NCBI RefSeq assembly: GCF_015711605.1
Contig: NZ_JABTEZ010000002.1
Location: 558,001-622,000, forward strand
DNA length: 64,000 bases
Origin: Planomonospora sp. ID67723
Lineage (GTDB): Bacteria > Actinomycetota > Actinomycetes > Streptosporangiales > Streptosporangiaceae
Reading direction: 5' to 3'
Position 1 is the stretch's first letter; the number at the start of each line of letters is the position of its first letter. The position numbers and the translations under genes are program-made. Below, piece by piece: positions 7,344 to 15,598 of this stretch. Under the pieces are notes generated by a model that ran no database searches, was not told the DNA's origin, and was given only the letters and a program-made list of their open reading frames with translations.

Positions 7344-8771
7344 ATGAAGAACAGGATTCCGATCGAAGTATGGGTCCCCGACCTGACGTTCCCCGGCTGG
7401 ATGGATCGGTGGTATCAGCAGGCCGCCGATTTCGAGAAACTGCACCCCGAATACCAGGTCGTGGTGCACGGCAAGGATTTCTGGCAGCTGCCCAGGCAGG
7501 TCGCGGAGGCCGCTGCGGAAGGACACGTCCCGGCTCTGTCGGAGTACTACTTCTACATGACGCAGGTGGCGCGCGACTCGCTCCAGCAGGACGGCCGCCC
7601 GCTGTTCACCTCGGTGGAGAAGGCCGTCGCCGGGCGCGACGAGGTGCTCGGCGAGCCCGTCGTGCTCGACGACATCATCGCGCCGCTGCGCGACTACTAC
7701 ACGCTGGACGGCGACCTGACGTGCATGCCGAGTGTCGGCACGACGAGCCTGCTGTACGGCAACACCGACCTGCTCAGGCGGGCGGGCGTGGAGAGCCTCC
7801 CGCGGACCTGGCAGGAGGTGGAGGAGGTCTGCGCCAGGGTGGCGGCGTTGAGTGACGGGCCCTCCCACGCGATCACGTGGTCCAACCACGGCACGTTCCT
7901 CCAGCAGGCGCTGGCCACCCAGGGCGGGCTGATCGTGAACGAGCACAACGGCAGGCGGGGCCGGGCCACCACCGTCGACCTGGCCTCGCCCGAGATGCTG
8001 CGCTGGGTGGAATGGGTGCGCGGCCTGCACCGGAGCGGCCACTACTACTACACCGGCAAGATCCCCGACTGGGCGGGCACGCTGAAGGCGTTCGCCGACC
8101 AGGACGTGGCCATCCGGATCTCCTCCTCCAACGACGTCAACTACATGTTCAGGGCGGCCGAGGACAACGGCTTCGGCATCGAGACGGGCATCTTCCCCTA
8201 CGACGAGAGCGTGCCGTACGTGGGCAACGCGATCGCCGGCACCGCGCTGTGGCTGGCGGAGGGGCTGGACGAGGCGACGCGGGAGGGCGCGCTGGCGTTC
8301 CTCATGTACCTGCACAATCCGCGCAACGCGGCGGAGCGCCACAAGGCGAACAGCTTCCTGCCGGTCTCGTACGCCTCGCACGCCCTGCTGGAGGAGGACG
8401 GTTGGTACGACGCCCACCCGCACCACCGGCTGGCCTACGACCACGTCATGCGCTTCCCCACGGGCGGCGCCGGCGTCCCCGCGTCGGAGGGCGCGCTGTT
8501 CGGCGACTTCGCGGGCAACCAGGATGTGATGACCAGGGCGGTCGGCGACGTGCTCGCCCTCGGCGCCGATCCCGCCGAGCGCCTGGCCTTCGCCACGGTG
8601 GAGGCGCAGCAACTGCTCGACGCCTACAACGAGTACGCGCTGGCGTCCGGCTTCCGTGACCCGGAGAACAGTCCTCCGACCAGCCTCAGCGTGGAGGCGT
8701 TCAAGGAGGCGCGGGCGGGCCGCGACTACTCGGCCGCCGACATGGAGGCGGTCGTCAAGCTGCACCGCTGA
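7344..8771 (+). CDS. Extracellular-solute-binding-protein-like protein lacking a signal peptide
   Basis: The 475-residue protein looks like a family-1 sugar ABC solute-binding protein: an early V-W-V-P-D-L-T-F, a F-E-K-L-H-P-E-Y-Q-V-V-V segment, then T-S-L-L-Y-G-N-T-D-L-L-R-R-A-G. It begins M-K-N-R-I-P-I-E-V-W-V-P, with neither a hydrophobic leader nor a lipobox Cys, and no ABC permease or ATPase gene is nearby. GGAGG at 7337-7341 fixes the start close to ATG 7344. It would therefore be cytoplasmic. Possible roles are binding a sugar or pathway intermediate, or an enzyme built on the periplasmic-binding fold. Function is unknown. Confidence 0.75.
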   Translation: MKNRIPIEVWVPDLTFPGWMDRWYQQAADFEKLHPEYQVVVHGKDFWQLPRQVAEAAAEGHVPALSEYYFYMTQVARDSLQQDGRPLFTSVEKAVAGRDEVLGEPVVLDDIIAPLRDYYTLDGDLTCMPSVGTTSLLYGNTDLLRRAGVESLPRTWQEVEEVCARVAALSDGPSHAITWSNHGTFLQQALATQGGLIVNEHNGRRGRATTVDLASPEMLRWVEWVRGLHRSGHYYYTGKIPDWAGTLKAFADQDVAIRISSSNDVNYMFRAAEDNGFGIETGIFPYDESVPYVGNAIAGTALWLAEGLDEATREGALAFLMYLHNPRNAAERHKANSFLPVSYASHALLEEDGWYDAHPHHRLAYDHVMRFPTGGAGVPASEGALFGDFAGNQDVMTRAVGDVLALGADPAERLAFATVEAQQLLDAYNEYALASGFRDPENSPPTSLSVEAFKEARAGRDYSAADMEAVVKLHR

Positions 8772-8778
8772 GCGCGCG

Positions 8779-8816
8779 GAAAGGGCCGCGGACCCGTCGG
8801 GGTCCGCGGCCCTTTC
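8779..8816. terminator. Bidirectional terminator between convergent genes
   Basis: A perfect 17-bp stem (8779-8795 with 8800-8816) and a GTCG tetraloop lie between the convergent stops at 8771 and 8829. Confidence 0.85.
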
Positions 8817-8828
8817 CCGTGGTGAGGC

Positions 8829-10124
8829 TCAGCGGTGCACCGCGGTGAGCTTCTCCAGGGCGGGCACGATCTCGGACGGGCCGGGCCGGTCCAGCCACTC
8901 CTGATGCAGGGCGGCGGCGGCGTCGCGGTAGGAGGGGTTCTCCAGCACCGCGACGATCGAGTCCCTGATCTCCTGCACGGACTGCTTCTGGTGGTCGACG
9001 CGCAGGCCGGCGCCCCGCGACTCGATGTAGGCGAGCGCGGTCTTGGACAGGATGTGCCGTTCGGCCATCTTGCTGTTCTCGCCGTCGGTCACGATGACGC
9101 GCTGCGGTTCGTCCGTGTCGCCGATGAGCTGCGGCAGCCCGGCGGCGACCGAGGCCCAGAACGTGCCGCTGGAGCCGTGGTTGATGCTGGCCGAGCAGGT
9201 CGGCAGGAGCTGGAGCAGCGGGACGTAGTCGACGGTGCGGACGTTGTCGGGGATCGAGGAGATGCCTTCGAGCTGGTCGGCGTTGAGCGTGGCGATCACC
9301 TCCACGTCCAGGTCGGCGACCGCCTCGAAGATCTTCGGCGTGCGCCACTCTCCCTTGTGGTAGGCCCTGGTGGACAGGCCGAGCGACAGTGCCACGCGCG
9401 GTCGGTCCGGCTTGCCGTACAGCCAGGAGGGCTTGACGCCGCCGCCGTTGTAGGGGCTCCAGCGGACGGGCACCGAGGCCAGGTCCTGCGACAGGCGCAT
9501 CTCGCGCGGCAGCGGGTCGATGGTCCACTGGCCGACGAGCAGTTCCCTGTCCACCTCGACGCCGTAGTGCTCGGCGAGCGGGCGCACCGCTCTGGCCAGC
9601 GGGTTGACGGGTGGCGTGGCATGGCCGGCGTACAGCTCCACGGCCCAGCCGCTGTAGTCGGGACCCATCAGCACCCGGGCGTGCGCGGCGCCGCACGCCT
9701 TGGCCGCGACGGCGCCGGCGGGGAACCACGGGTCCCACAGCACCAGGTCGGGCTGCCACGCGCGGGCGAACTCGACCAGGGCCTTGTTCTGCTCGCTCGG
9801 CACCGGCGGCAGGTGGAACCTGACGCCCATGAGGTAGTACTGGAAGAACACGTCCCAGGTGTCGCGCTGGTCCTCGGTCACCCCCAGGGCCGCGGCGAGC
9901 CGCTCCATCTCCTCGGGGTCGGGCGGCAGGTCGTCGCGGACCCACCCGCCGGTGTCGGGCTCGCCGCACGTGACGGCGGTCAGGCCCGCCGCCACGATGT
10001 CGTCGGCCGCACCGGGCGGGCAGGCCACGCAGACCTCGTGCCCGGCCAGTTGCAGGGCCTGCGCGTACGGCACGGCGGGGTAGAGGTGGCACACCTGTGG
10101 CCACACAGTGAGCATGATTCGCAT
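8829..10124 (-). CDS. GT1-family natural-product glycosyltransferase
   Basis: The 431-residue protein is a GT-B fold glycosyltransferase of the antibiotic type. The N-terminus M-R-I-M-L-T-V-W-P-Q-V-C-H-L-Y-P supplies the acceptor-side basic residue. The C-terminal donor domain has I-N-H-G-S-S-G-T-F-W-A-S-V-A-A-G-L-P-Q-L, the conserved nucleotide-sugar-binding signature. Its length matches macrolide and aromatic glycosyltransferases. It is the only glycosyltransferase in the window and so the likely user of the sugar made by the flanking genes. AAGGGAG precedes ATG 10124. It is transcribed from the divergent promoter shared with the epimerase/decarboxylase gene. Confidence 0.9.
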   Translation of the reverse strand: MRIMLTVWPQVCHLYPAVPYAQALQLAGHEVCVACPPGAADDIVAAGLTAVTCGEPDTGGWVRDDLPPDPEEMERLAAALGVTEDQRDTWDVFFQYYLMGVRFHLPPVPSEQNKALVEFARAWQPDLVLWDPWFPAGAVAAKACGAAHARVLMGPDYSGWAVELYAGHATPPVNPLARAVRPLAEHYGVEVDRELLVGQWTIDPLPREMRLSQDLASVPVRWSPYNGGGVKPSWLYGKPDRPRVALSLGLSTRAYHKGEWRTPKIFEAVADLDVEVIATLNADQLEGISSIPDNVRTVDYVPLLQLLPTCSASINHGSSGTFWASVAAGLPQLIGDTDEPQRVIVTDGENSKMAERHILSKTALAYIESRGAGLRVDHQKQSVQEIRDSIVAVLENPSYRDAAAALHQEWLDRPGPSEIVPALEKLTAVHR

Positions 10125-10207
10125 CTAGCGCTCCCTTGCGGAACTCCTGGATAAGTGGACGACACAATGCGCCTAGGGCTCCAGCATCCGGCACGGAAAT
10201 GCGCCGC

Positions 10208-10249
10208 GCATCTCCTGCATTGCGAGTCATCCGGCAAGTCAGGAGGTGC
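10208..10249. promoter_or_regulatory. Inverted pair of CGCA-N6-RAGATGN elements, divergent promoter 2
   Basis: Site 10208-10224 reads on the minus strand CGCA-ATGCAG-GAGATGC, toward the glycosyltransferase. Site 10233-10249 reads on the plus strand GGCA-AGTCAG-GAGGTGC, toward the SDR gene at 10355. The first is identical over all 17 bp to the site at 27853-27869. Confidence 0.6.
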
Positions 10250-10354
10250 GGGAGGGTGCCCTTACACGGTGTTCTTTTCTTTAAGTCACGCCATTTTCAA
10301 GGGGACGCCTTATGCTCATTCACAATTGCACAAGCGCCACGGGGACCGGCTGAC

Positions 10355-11335
10355 ATGGCCGGCGCACGCGTGGTCGTGACCGGCGGCTCGGGTTTCATCG
10401 GCGGGCACCTGGTGGACAAGCTGCTCGCCCGCGGCGACGAGGTGACGGTCTTCGACCGGGAACCCGACCCCCGGGTGCGCACGATCACCGGGGACATCCG
10501 CGACGAGGCACGGCTGGCCGAGGCGATCGGCGCCGGGGTGGACGTGGTGTACCACCTGGCGGCCGAGGTGGGGGTGGACCGCTATCTGACGCGCCCCCTC
10601 GACGTGATCGACGTCAACTTCCAGGGCACCAGGAACGTGCTGGAACGCGCCCACGCGGCCGGCGCCCGCGTGGTGGTGGCCAGCACCAGCGAGGTGTTCG
10701 GCAAGAACCCCGCGGTGCCGTGGGCGGAGGACGCCGACCGGGTGCTCGGCTCCACCGCCGCGGGCCGCTGGACCTACTCCTCCGCCAAGGCCATGTCCGA
10801 GCACCTGACGCTGGCGTTCTGCGCACAGCACGGGCTGGACGCCACGATCGTGCGGTTCTTCAACGCCTACGGCCCTCGCCAGCGGCCCGCCTTCGTGCTC
10901 AGCCGCACCATCCACCGGGCGCTCAACGGCCACCCGCTCGCCCTGTACGACGGCGGCGGGCAGACCCGGTGCTTCACGTTCGTGGAGGACGCGGTGGCGG
11001 GCGCGATGCTGGCCGGCGACAGGGGCGGCGCGGGAGAGGTGTTCAACCTGGGCAGCATGACCGAGACCACCGTGCGGGAGGCGATCACCACCGTGGCGGC
11101 GCTGACCGGGGCGGCGACCGTGGAGGTGGACGCGCGCGCCGCGCTCGGCCCCGCCTACGAGGACGTGCCGCGCCGCGTCCCCGACAGTTCCAAGGCGCGC
11201 CGGCTGCTGGGGTGGACGGCGACGACCTCGCTGGCCGAGGGCGTCGCGCGCACCATCGACTGGGCCAGGGCGAACCCGTGGTGGCTCGCCCAGCCCGACT
11301 CCGGCGTCGCCGTCACCGTCGCCGTCGCGAGCTGA
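10355..11335 (+). CDS. Extended SDR: NDP-sugar epimerase / UDP-glucuronate decarboxylase-like
   Basis: The 326-residue extended short-chain dehydrogenase has T-G-G-S-G-F-I-G for NAD binding, an S-T-S-E-V-F-G catalytic Ser region and Y-S-S-A-K as the Y-x-x-x-K pair. F-N-A-Y-G-P-R and a late R-V-P-D-S-S-K-A-R-R-L-L-G-W support a nucleotide-sugar substrate. The family includes UDP-glucuronate decarboxylases and 4-epimerases. With the 6-dehydrogenase at 26.3 kb, decarboxylation to a UDP-4-keto-pentose is attractive, but 4-epimerisation cannot be excluded. GGGGA at 10341-10345 sets the start at 10355; a long upstream in-frame extension lacks a ribosome site. Confidence 0.8.
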   Translation: MAGARVVVTGGSGFIGGHLVDKLLARGDEVTVFDREPDPRVRTITGDIRDEARLAEAIGAGVDVVYHLAAEVGVDRYLTRPLDVIDVNFQGTRNVLERAHAAGARVVVASTSEVFGKNPAVPWAEDADRVLGSTAAGRWTYSSAKAMSEHLTLAFCAQHGLDATIVRFFNAYGPRQRPAFVLSRTIHRALNGHPLALYDGGGQTRCFTFVEDAVAGAMLAGDRGGAGEVFNLGSMTETTVREAITTVAALTGAATVEVDARAALGPAYEDVPRRVPDSSKARRLLGWTATTSLAEGVARTIDWARANPWWLAQPDSGVAVTVAVAS

Positions 11336-11342
11336 GCGCGCG

Positions 11343-11377
11343 AAAGAGCCTCCGCACCGGCGGTGCGGAGGCTCTTT
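11343..11377. terminator. Bidirectional terminator between epimerase and P450 genes
   Basis: A perfect 16-bp stem (11343-11358 with 11362-11377) is followed by TTTT on the plus strand and preceded by AAA, so it suits both convergent genes. Confidence 0.85.
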
Positions 11378-11385
11378 TCCGTGCT

Positions 11386-12627
11386 TTACCGCACCGCCGC
11401 GGGAACGGGGGCGGTCAGGCGTACCGGGAGCGCCCGGTGCCCGTTCATGATGAAGGTCGGCAGCGGCTGCAGATCCTGCCGGTCCACCGCCAGGTTGAGC
11501 TCGGGGAACCTGGCGAACAGCGACGACAGTCCGATCGTGGCGACCGCCCTGGCGATCGAGGCGCCGAGGCAGTAGTGCGGGCCGTACCCGAACGACAGGT
11601 GCTCCTTGTCCTCGCGGGTGATGTCGAAGCGGCCCGCGTCGGCCCCGTGCAGCGCCGGGTCACGGCCCACGGCCGCGTAGTTGACCAGGATCGGGTCGCC
11701 CTGCGGGATCGTGACGCCGTCGAGGTGGATGTCGGTGACCGCGTACCGCAGCGGCAGGTGCGCCAGCGGCGACTCCACCCGCAGGGTCTCGTCGATCACG
11801 TCGTCCCAGGTGGACCGGCCCGACCTGACCAGTTCGAGCTGCTCGGGGTGCGAGAGCAGCGCGGTGATCGCGTTGTCGAAGAAGTTGATCGTGGTCTCCG
11901 AGCCGGCACCGAGGATCGCGAAGATCGTGTCGGTGAGCTCGACCTCGGACAGCCGCGAGCCGTCCGTGTCGCGCGCCGTCACCAGGTCGGTGGTGATGTC
12001 CTCACCCGGGTTCCTGCGCTTCTCGGCGATGAGCTCGGCCATGGCGCCGCGCCACCCGGCCAGGATGCCCTGGGCCTGCTGCGGGGTGACGGTGGTGTCG
12101 ACCATCATGTCGATGACCTTGGCGGTCGCCGCGCGGGCCTCCTCCGACATGCCGATCAGGTCCGCGACCAGCATGGCGGGCAGCGGGTAGGCGAAGCGCT
12201 CGCGCAGGTCGACCACCTCGCCGGGCTCCGTGGCCGCGAGCGCGTCGAGCAGCTGGCCGGTGAGCGCGACGATGCGCGGCTTGATCGCCTCGGTTCGGCG
12301 CGGCGTGAACGCCTTGCCGACCAGCCGGCGCAGCCGGACATGGTCCTTGCCGTACGCGGTCACCATGTTGTCCATGGCGATCCAGCTGATCATCTCCCAG
12401 TCGGGCGGGATCTCCCCGTTGATGAACGCGGGCCAGTGATTGCGCGCGCTCTTGGTGACGTTGGGCTCGGCCAGCAGCTGCCTGACCGCCTCGTAGGTGT
12501 TGACGGACCAGGCGAGCACTCCACCGGGGAGCTCCACCTGGACGGCGTGGCCCCCAGCGCGCAGGATGTCGGTTTCCGCATGGATGTCACGGCCGGTGGG
12601 GTCGAGAACGGGGCAGCGCATTTCCAC
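11386..12627 (-). CDS. Cytochrome P450 (bacterial class, CYP107-like)
   Basis: This 413-residue P450 has the I-helix oxygen-binding motif G-A-G-S-E-T-T, the K-helix E-T-L-R and the haem loop F-G-Y-G-P-H-Y-C-L-G with axial Cys353. Its size and motifs match soluble actinomycete P450s that hydroxylate or couple natural products using ferredoxin electrons. No ferredoxin is adjacent; the nearest is in the separate P450 locus at 40.2 kb. The GTG start at 12627 follows GGGAGA. It is the last gene of an acyltransferase-exporter-P450 operon and ends at the terminator at 11.35 kb. Confidence 0.92.
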   Translation of the reverse strand: MEMRCPVLDPTGRDIHAETDILRAGGHAVQVELPGGVLAWSVNTYEAVRQLLAEPNVTKSARNHWPAFINGEIPPDWEMISWIAMDNMVTAYGKDHVRLRRLVGKAFTPRRTEAIKPRIVALTGQLLDALAATEPGEVVDLRERFAYPLPAMLVADLIGMSEEARAATAKVIDMMVDTTVTPQQAQGILAGWRGAMAELIAEKRRNPGEDITTDLVTARDTDGSRLSEVELTDTIFAILGAGSETTINFFDNAITALLSHPEQLELVRSGRSTWDDVIDETLRVESPLAHLPLRYAVTDIHLDGVTIPQGDPILVNYAAVGRDPALHGADAGRFDITREDKEHLSFGYGPHYCLGASIARAVATIGLSSLFARFPELNLAVDRQDLQPLPTFIMNGHRALPVRLTAPVPAAVR

Positions 12628-12663
12628 TGTGGTCTCCCATTGATCTCATCAGTTCTGACGGGG

Positions 12664-14235
12664 TCAGGCGTTGGCCGACTCCGGCTCTTCCGCGGACTCT
12701 TCCGCGGTTTGCTCCTGCTGTCCGGTCGGCGGCACCTTCCGGAGGGTGATCAGTGCGAAAACGGCCAGGCACAGGGCGAGCACCGCGCTGACGCCCGTGG
12801 CGGCGGTCACCGACGTGGTGAACGCCTCACGGGCGGCGGTGAGCAGTTCGGCGGCCACGGGCGCGGACACCTGCCCCGCCGCGTTGATCGCGCCCGCGAT
12901 CCCCTCGCCGGCCGTGTCCGCGACCGCGGGCGGCAGGGAGGAGGGCAGAGCCCCGGAGATCTGGGCGCTGTAGACGGCGGTGCCGACACTGCCCAGCGTG
13001 GCGACGCCGAGCGCGATGCCGAGCTCGCCGCCGGTCTCCGAGACCGCGGAAGCGGATCCCGCCTGCTCCGGGGGCACCGAGCTGAAGATCAGCGCGTTGC
13101 CGAGCGCGCCCATCGGCCCCGCGCCGACGGAGCCGATGACCAGGCCGGTGAGCACCAGGCCGACCCCCGAGGAGACGTCGAGCGTGCTCAGCACGAAGTA
13201 GCCGATCGCGATGACGACCAGGCCGCCCGCGATGACGTACCCGGGGCGCAGCTTCCGCGCCACCACGGGCGCCAGGAGCACGCTCGCGATCGTCGCCGCG
13301 GTGGAGGGCACCACCCACAGCCCCGTCGCCAGCGGCGACAGGCCGACCACGGTCTGCAGGAACATGCTGACCAGGAAGAAGCTGCCGTTGACGACGCCGC
13401 CGAGCACCATGATCGCCACGGCGGCCCGGAAGATCGGCCGCTTGAACAGCCGCATGTCGAGCAGCGGCGACTCCAGCTTGCGCTGCCGCTGGACGAACGC
13501 CAGGCCGAAGGCGAGCCCCGCCAGGACGGCCACGACGTACCACGGCTGCCAGCCGTGCTTGGCCAGCTCCTTGAGCCCGTAGATGAACGGCAGGATGGCC
13601 GCGAGCGACAGCGCGACGCTGGGCAGGTCGAGCCGTCCGCCGTCGGGGTCGCGGTGCTCGGGCAGGAGCACGGGCCCCGTCGCGAGCAGCAGCGCCATGA
13701 CCGGTACGGCCAGCAGGAACACCGAGCCCCACCAGAAGTTCTCCAGCATCAGCCCGCCGACCACGGGGCCGAGCGCGATGCCGCCCATGAAGCAGGCCAT
13801 CCACACCGAGATCGCGGTGCCCATCTGCTGCGGATCCTTGAAGATGGTGACGATCAGCGACATCGTCGACGGCATGATCGTGGCGCCGGCGATCCCCAGC
13901 AGCGCACGCGAGACGATGAGCAGCTCCGCGGTGGAGGAGTAGGCGGCCAGCACCGACGCGACCGTGAAGGCGGTGGCGCCCACGAGCAGCAGCCTGCGCC
14001 GCCCGATGAGGTCTCCGAGCCGGCCCATGGTGACCAGGAGCCCGGCGATGACGAAGCCGTAGATGTCGGTGATCCACAGCTGCTGCGTGAGCGTGGCGCC
14101 GAGCTCCGAGCTGAGGTGCGGCAGGGCCAGGTAGAGCACGCTCATGTCGATCGAGAGCAGCAGCGTGGGCAGGGCCAGGATGGCCAGCGCCAGCCACTCC
14201 CGCGTCCCGGCCTTGGCCGGTGTGTTCACGTCCAT
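12664..14235 (-). CDS. DHA2-family (14-TMS) MFS drug exporter
   Basis: The 523-residue protein has about 14 hydrophobic segments, the MFS motif G-R-L-G-D-L-I-G-R-R-R between TM2 and TM3, and motif C-like A-L-G-P-V-V-G-G in TM5, which marks antiporters. The acidic tail (residues ~500-523) is cytoplasmic. QacA/EmrB-type members export cationic or aromatic antibiotics, so this is the best candidate for product export and self-resistance. GGAAGGA precedes ATG 14235. Only 13 nt separate it from the upstream acyltransferase. Confidence 0.9.
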   Translation of the reverse strand: MDVNTPAKAGTREWLALAILALPTLLLSIDMSVLYLALPHLSSELGATLTQQLWITDIYGFVIAGLLVTMGRLGDLIGRRRLLLVGATAFTVASVLAAYSSTAELLIVSRALLGIAGATIMPSTMSLIVTIFKDPQQMGTAISVWMACFMGGIALGPVVGGLMLENFWWGSVFLLAVPVMALLLATGPVLLPEHRDPDGGRLDLPSVALSLAAILPFIYGLKELAKHGWQPWYVVAVLAGLAFGLAFVQRQRKLESPLLDMRLFKRPIFRAAVAIMVLGGVVNGSFFLVSMFLQTVVGLSPLATGLWVVPSTAATIASVLLAPVVARKLRPGYVIAGGLVVIAIGYFVLSTLDVSSGVGLVLTGLVIGSVGAGPMGALGNALIFSSVPPEQAGSASAVSETGGELGIALGVATLGSVGTAVYSAQISGALPSSLPPAVADTAGEGIAGAINAAGQVSAPVAAELLTAAREAFTTSVTAATGVSAVLALCLAVFALITLRKVPPTGQQEQTAEESAEEPESANA

Positions 14236-14248
14236 CGAGGTCCTTCCT

Positions 14249-15424
14249 TCAATTGGACAGCGCGCCCACGGGCGGCTGCTCGACGGTCTCCTGCGTGACG
14301 GAGGGCTTGCGGGGCTTGCTCCAGTACTTCATGGCCGGCCGTTCCACCAGCGTGTAGAGCAGCCAGCCCGTCACGACGGTGGCGCCGGCGAGCGCGATTA
14401 TGAGCAGGGTGCCGCCCACGGGGCCGTACTCGGCCTGGCCCAGCACCGCCTCGCGCAGCCAGTACAGGACGATGGACTGGGTCAGGTAGAAGCCGAAGGA
14501 GATCTGTCCCAGCCAGACCATGGGCCGGGTGCCGAAGAACGTCTTCCGGCCGTCGAGGTTGGCCTTGGCGAAGGTGCCGATGGCCAGCGCGAAGGGGACG
14601 GCCGTCACCAGGGAGACGCTGTAGGGCCAGGGGATGTACAGCGTGGCCGCGTAGGCGGCCACCAGCAGCGCCGTCACGGGGAGCATCCCGATGCGCGGCC
14701 ACCTGCCCGCGATGACGATCCTGGCCAGGATCATGCCGAGGACGAACTCGAAGAGCCGCACGGGCGGGAACAGGTAGACGAACCAGAACTGCGTCAGCGA
14801 CAGCACCTCGCCCGGGTACTTCGGCGCGTCGGGCACCAGGGTCAGCGTGACCAGGCACACGGCGGCCATGCCGGCCACGGCCACGCCCGCCCACAGCCAC
14901 AGGCGGTTGTCGGCGATCTTCCTGATCGGGATGATCAGCGCGGGGAACAGCAGGTAGAACAGCATCTCCGCGCTCAGCGACCAGGCCGGCATGTTGGCGC
15001 CGCCCCAGATGCCGTTGTCGGTGGTGAAGGGGTTGAGCAGCAGCAGGTTCGGCAGGCCCCACAGCGCCGTGTACGACCCGGCGAACAGCAGCATGGCGAG
15101 CGCCCACGTCACCACGTGATTGGGCATGATCTTCACGACGCGGCGCCGGTAGTAGGCGCGGATCCGGTCACCCGGCTTGGCCGACCACGTGATCACGAAA
15201 CCGCTCAGGATGAAGAAGAACGACACTCCGATGGAGCCGCCGGGGTAGAACAGCCATACCAGCGTCTGGGTGATGCCGTCGTCCGCGAACGGAGTCGCCG
15301 GATCGTGGTTCCCCATCGTGAAGGGGAAAATGACATGACTCAGGAAGACCAATAATGCGGCGATGATGCGCATTCCCGTCAGCGCGGGCAGATCTCCGCG
15401 CACGGCAGGGGGTGTGGAGGACAC
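14249..15424 (-). CDS. Acyltransferase-3 family membrane O-acyltransferase
   Basis: The 391-residue protein starts with L-T-G-M-R-I-I-A-A-L-L-V-F-L-S-H, carrying the family's catalytic His in TM1. F-F-F-I-L-S-G-F-V-I and a W-S-L-S-A-E motif follow, with about ten membrane segments in all. It likely transfers an acyl group onto the sugar or another hydroxyl of the product. GTG 15424 is preferred because AAAGGAG lies 8 nt upstream; an in-frame ATG at 15535 has no site and would overlap a minisatellite. It heads the operon with the exporter and P450, behind a single CGCA-N6-GAGATGC element. Confidence 0.88.
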   Translation of the reverse strand: MSSTPPAVRGDLPALTGMRIIAALLVFLSHVIFPFTMGNHDPATPFADDGITQTLVWLFYPGGSIGVSFFFILSGFVITWSAKPGDRIRAYYRRRVVKIMPNHVVTWALAMLLFAGSYTALWGLPNLLLLNPFTTDNGIWGGANMPAWSLSAEMLFYLLFPALIIPIRKIADNRLWLWAGVAVAGMAAVCLVTLTLVPDAPKYPGEVLSLTQFWFVYLFPPVRLFEFVLGMILARIVIAGRWPRIGMLPVTALLVAAYAATLYIPWPYSVSLVTAVPFALAIGTFAKANLDGRKTFFGTRPMVWLGQISFGFYLTQSIVLYWLREAVLGQAEYGPVGGTLLIIALAGATVVTGWLLYTLVERPAMKYWSKPRKPSVTQETVEQPPVGALSN

Positions 15425-15483
15425 GTCGGGCTCCTTTCTCTCGGAATGCCCTGCTCCATCTTTCGTACGGCCATCTGCCCGTC

Positions 15484-15500
15484 GCATCTCGCCACGTGCG
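15484..15500 (-). promoter_or_regulatory. Single CGCA-N6-GAGATGC element upstream of the acyltransferase operon
   Basis: On the minus strand it reads CGCA-CGTGGC-GAGATGC, matching the fixed positions exactly, 60 nt before GTG 15424. Only one copy is present, and only one gene direction is served here. Confidence 0.6.
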
Positions 15501-15530
15501 GACTTACAGATGAGCAGCTCGCCGGCCCGC

Positions 15531-15598
15531 GGCACGGCTCACGAGGGCACGGCTCACGAGGGCACGGCTTGCAGGGGTACGGCTTACAGGGGCACGGA
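15531..15598. repeat. 15-bp tandem minisatellite (four copies plus a partial)
   Basis: Unit GGCACGGCTCACGAG occurs at 15531-15545 and 15546-15560 (identical), with diverged copies at 15561-15575 and 15576-15590 and a partial copy to 15598. It runs over the stop codon of the minus-strand SDR gene (15584-15586) and sits upstream of the next operon. Confidence 0.9.

Noticed and set aside
15531-15598. Possible CRISPR or attachment-site array
   Set aside because: Units are directly adjacent with no spacers, overlap coding sequence and have no cas genes or integrase nearby. It is a minisatellite.
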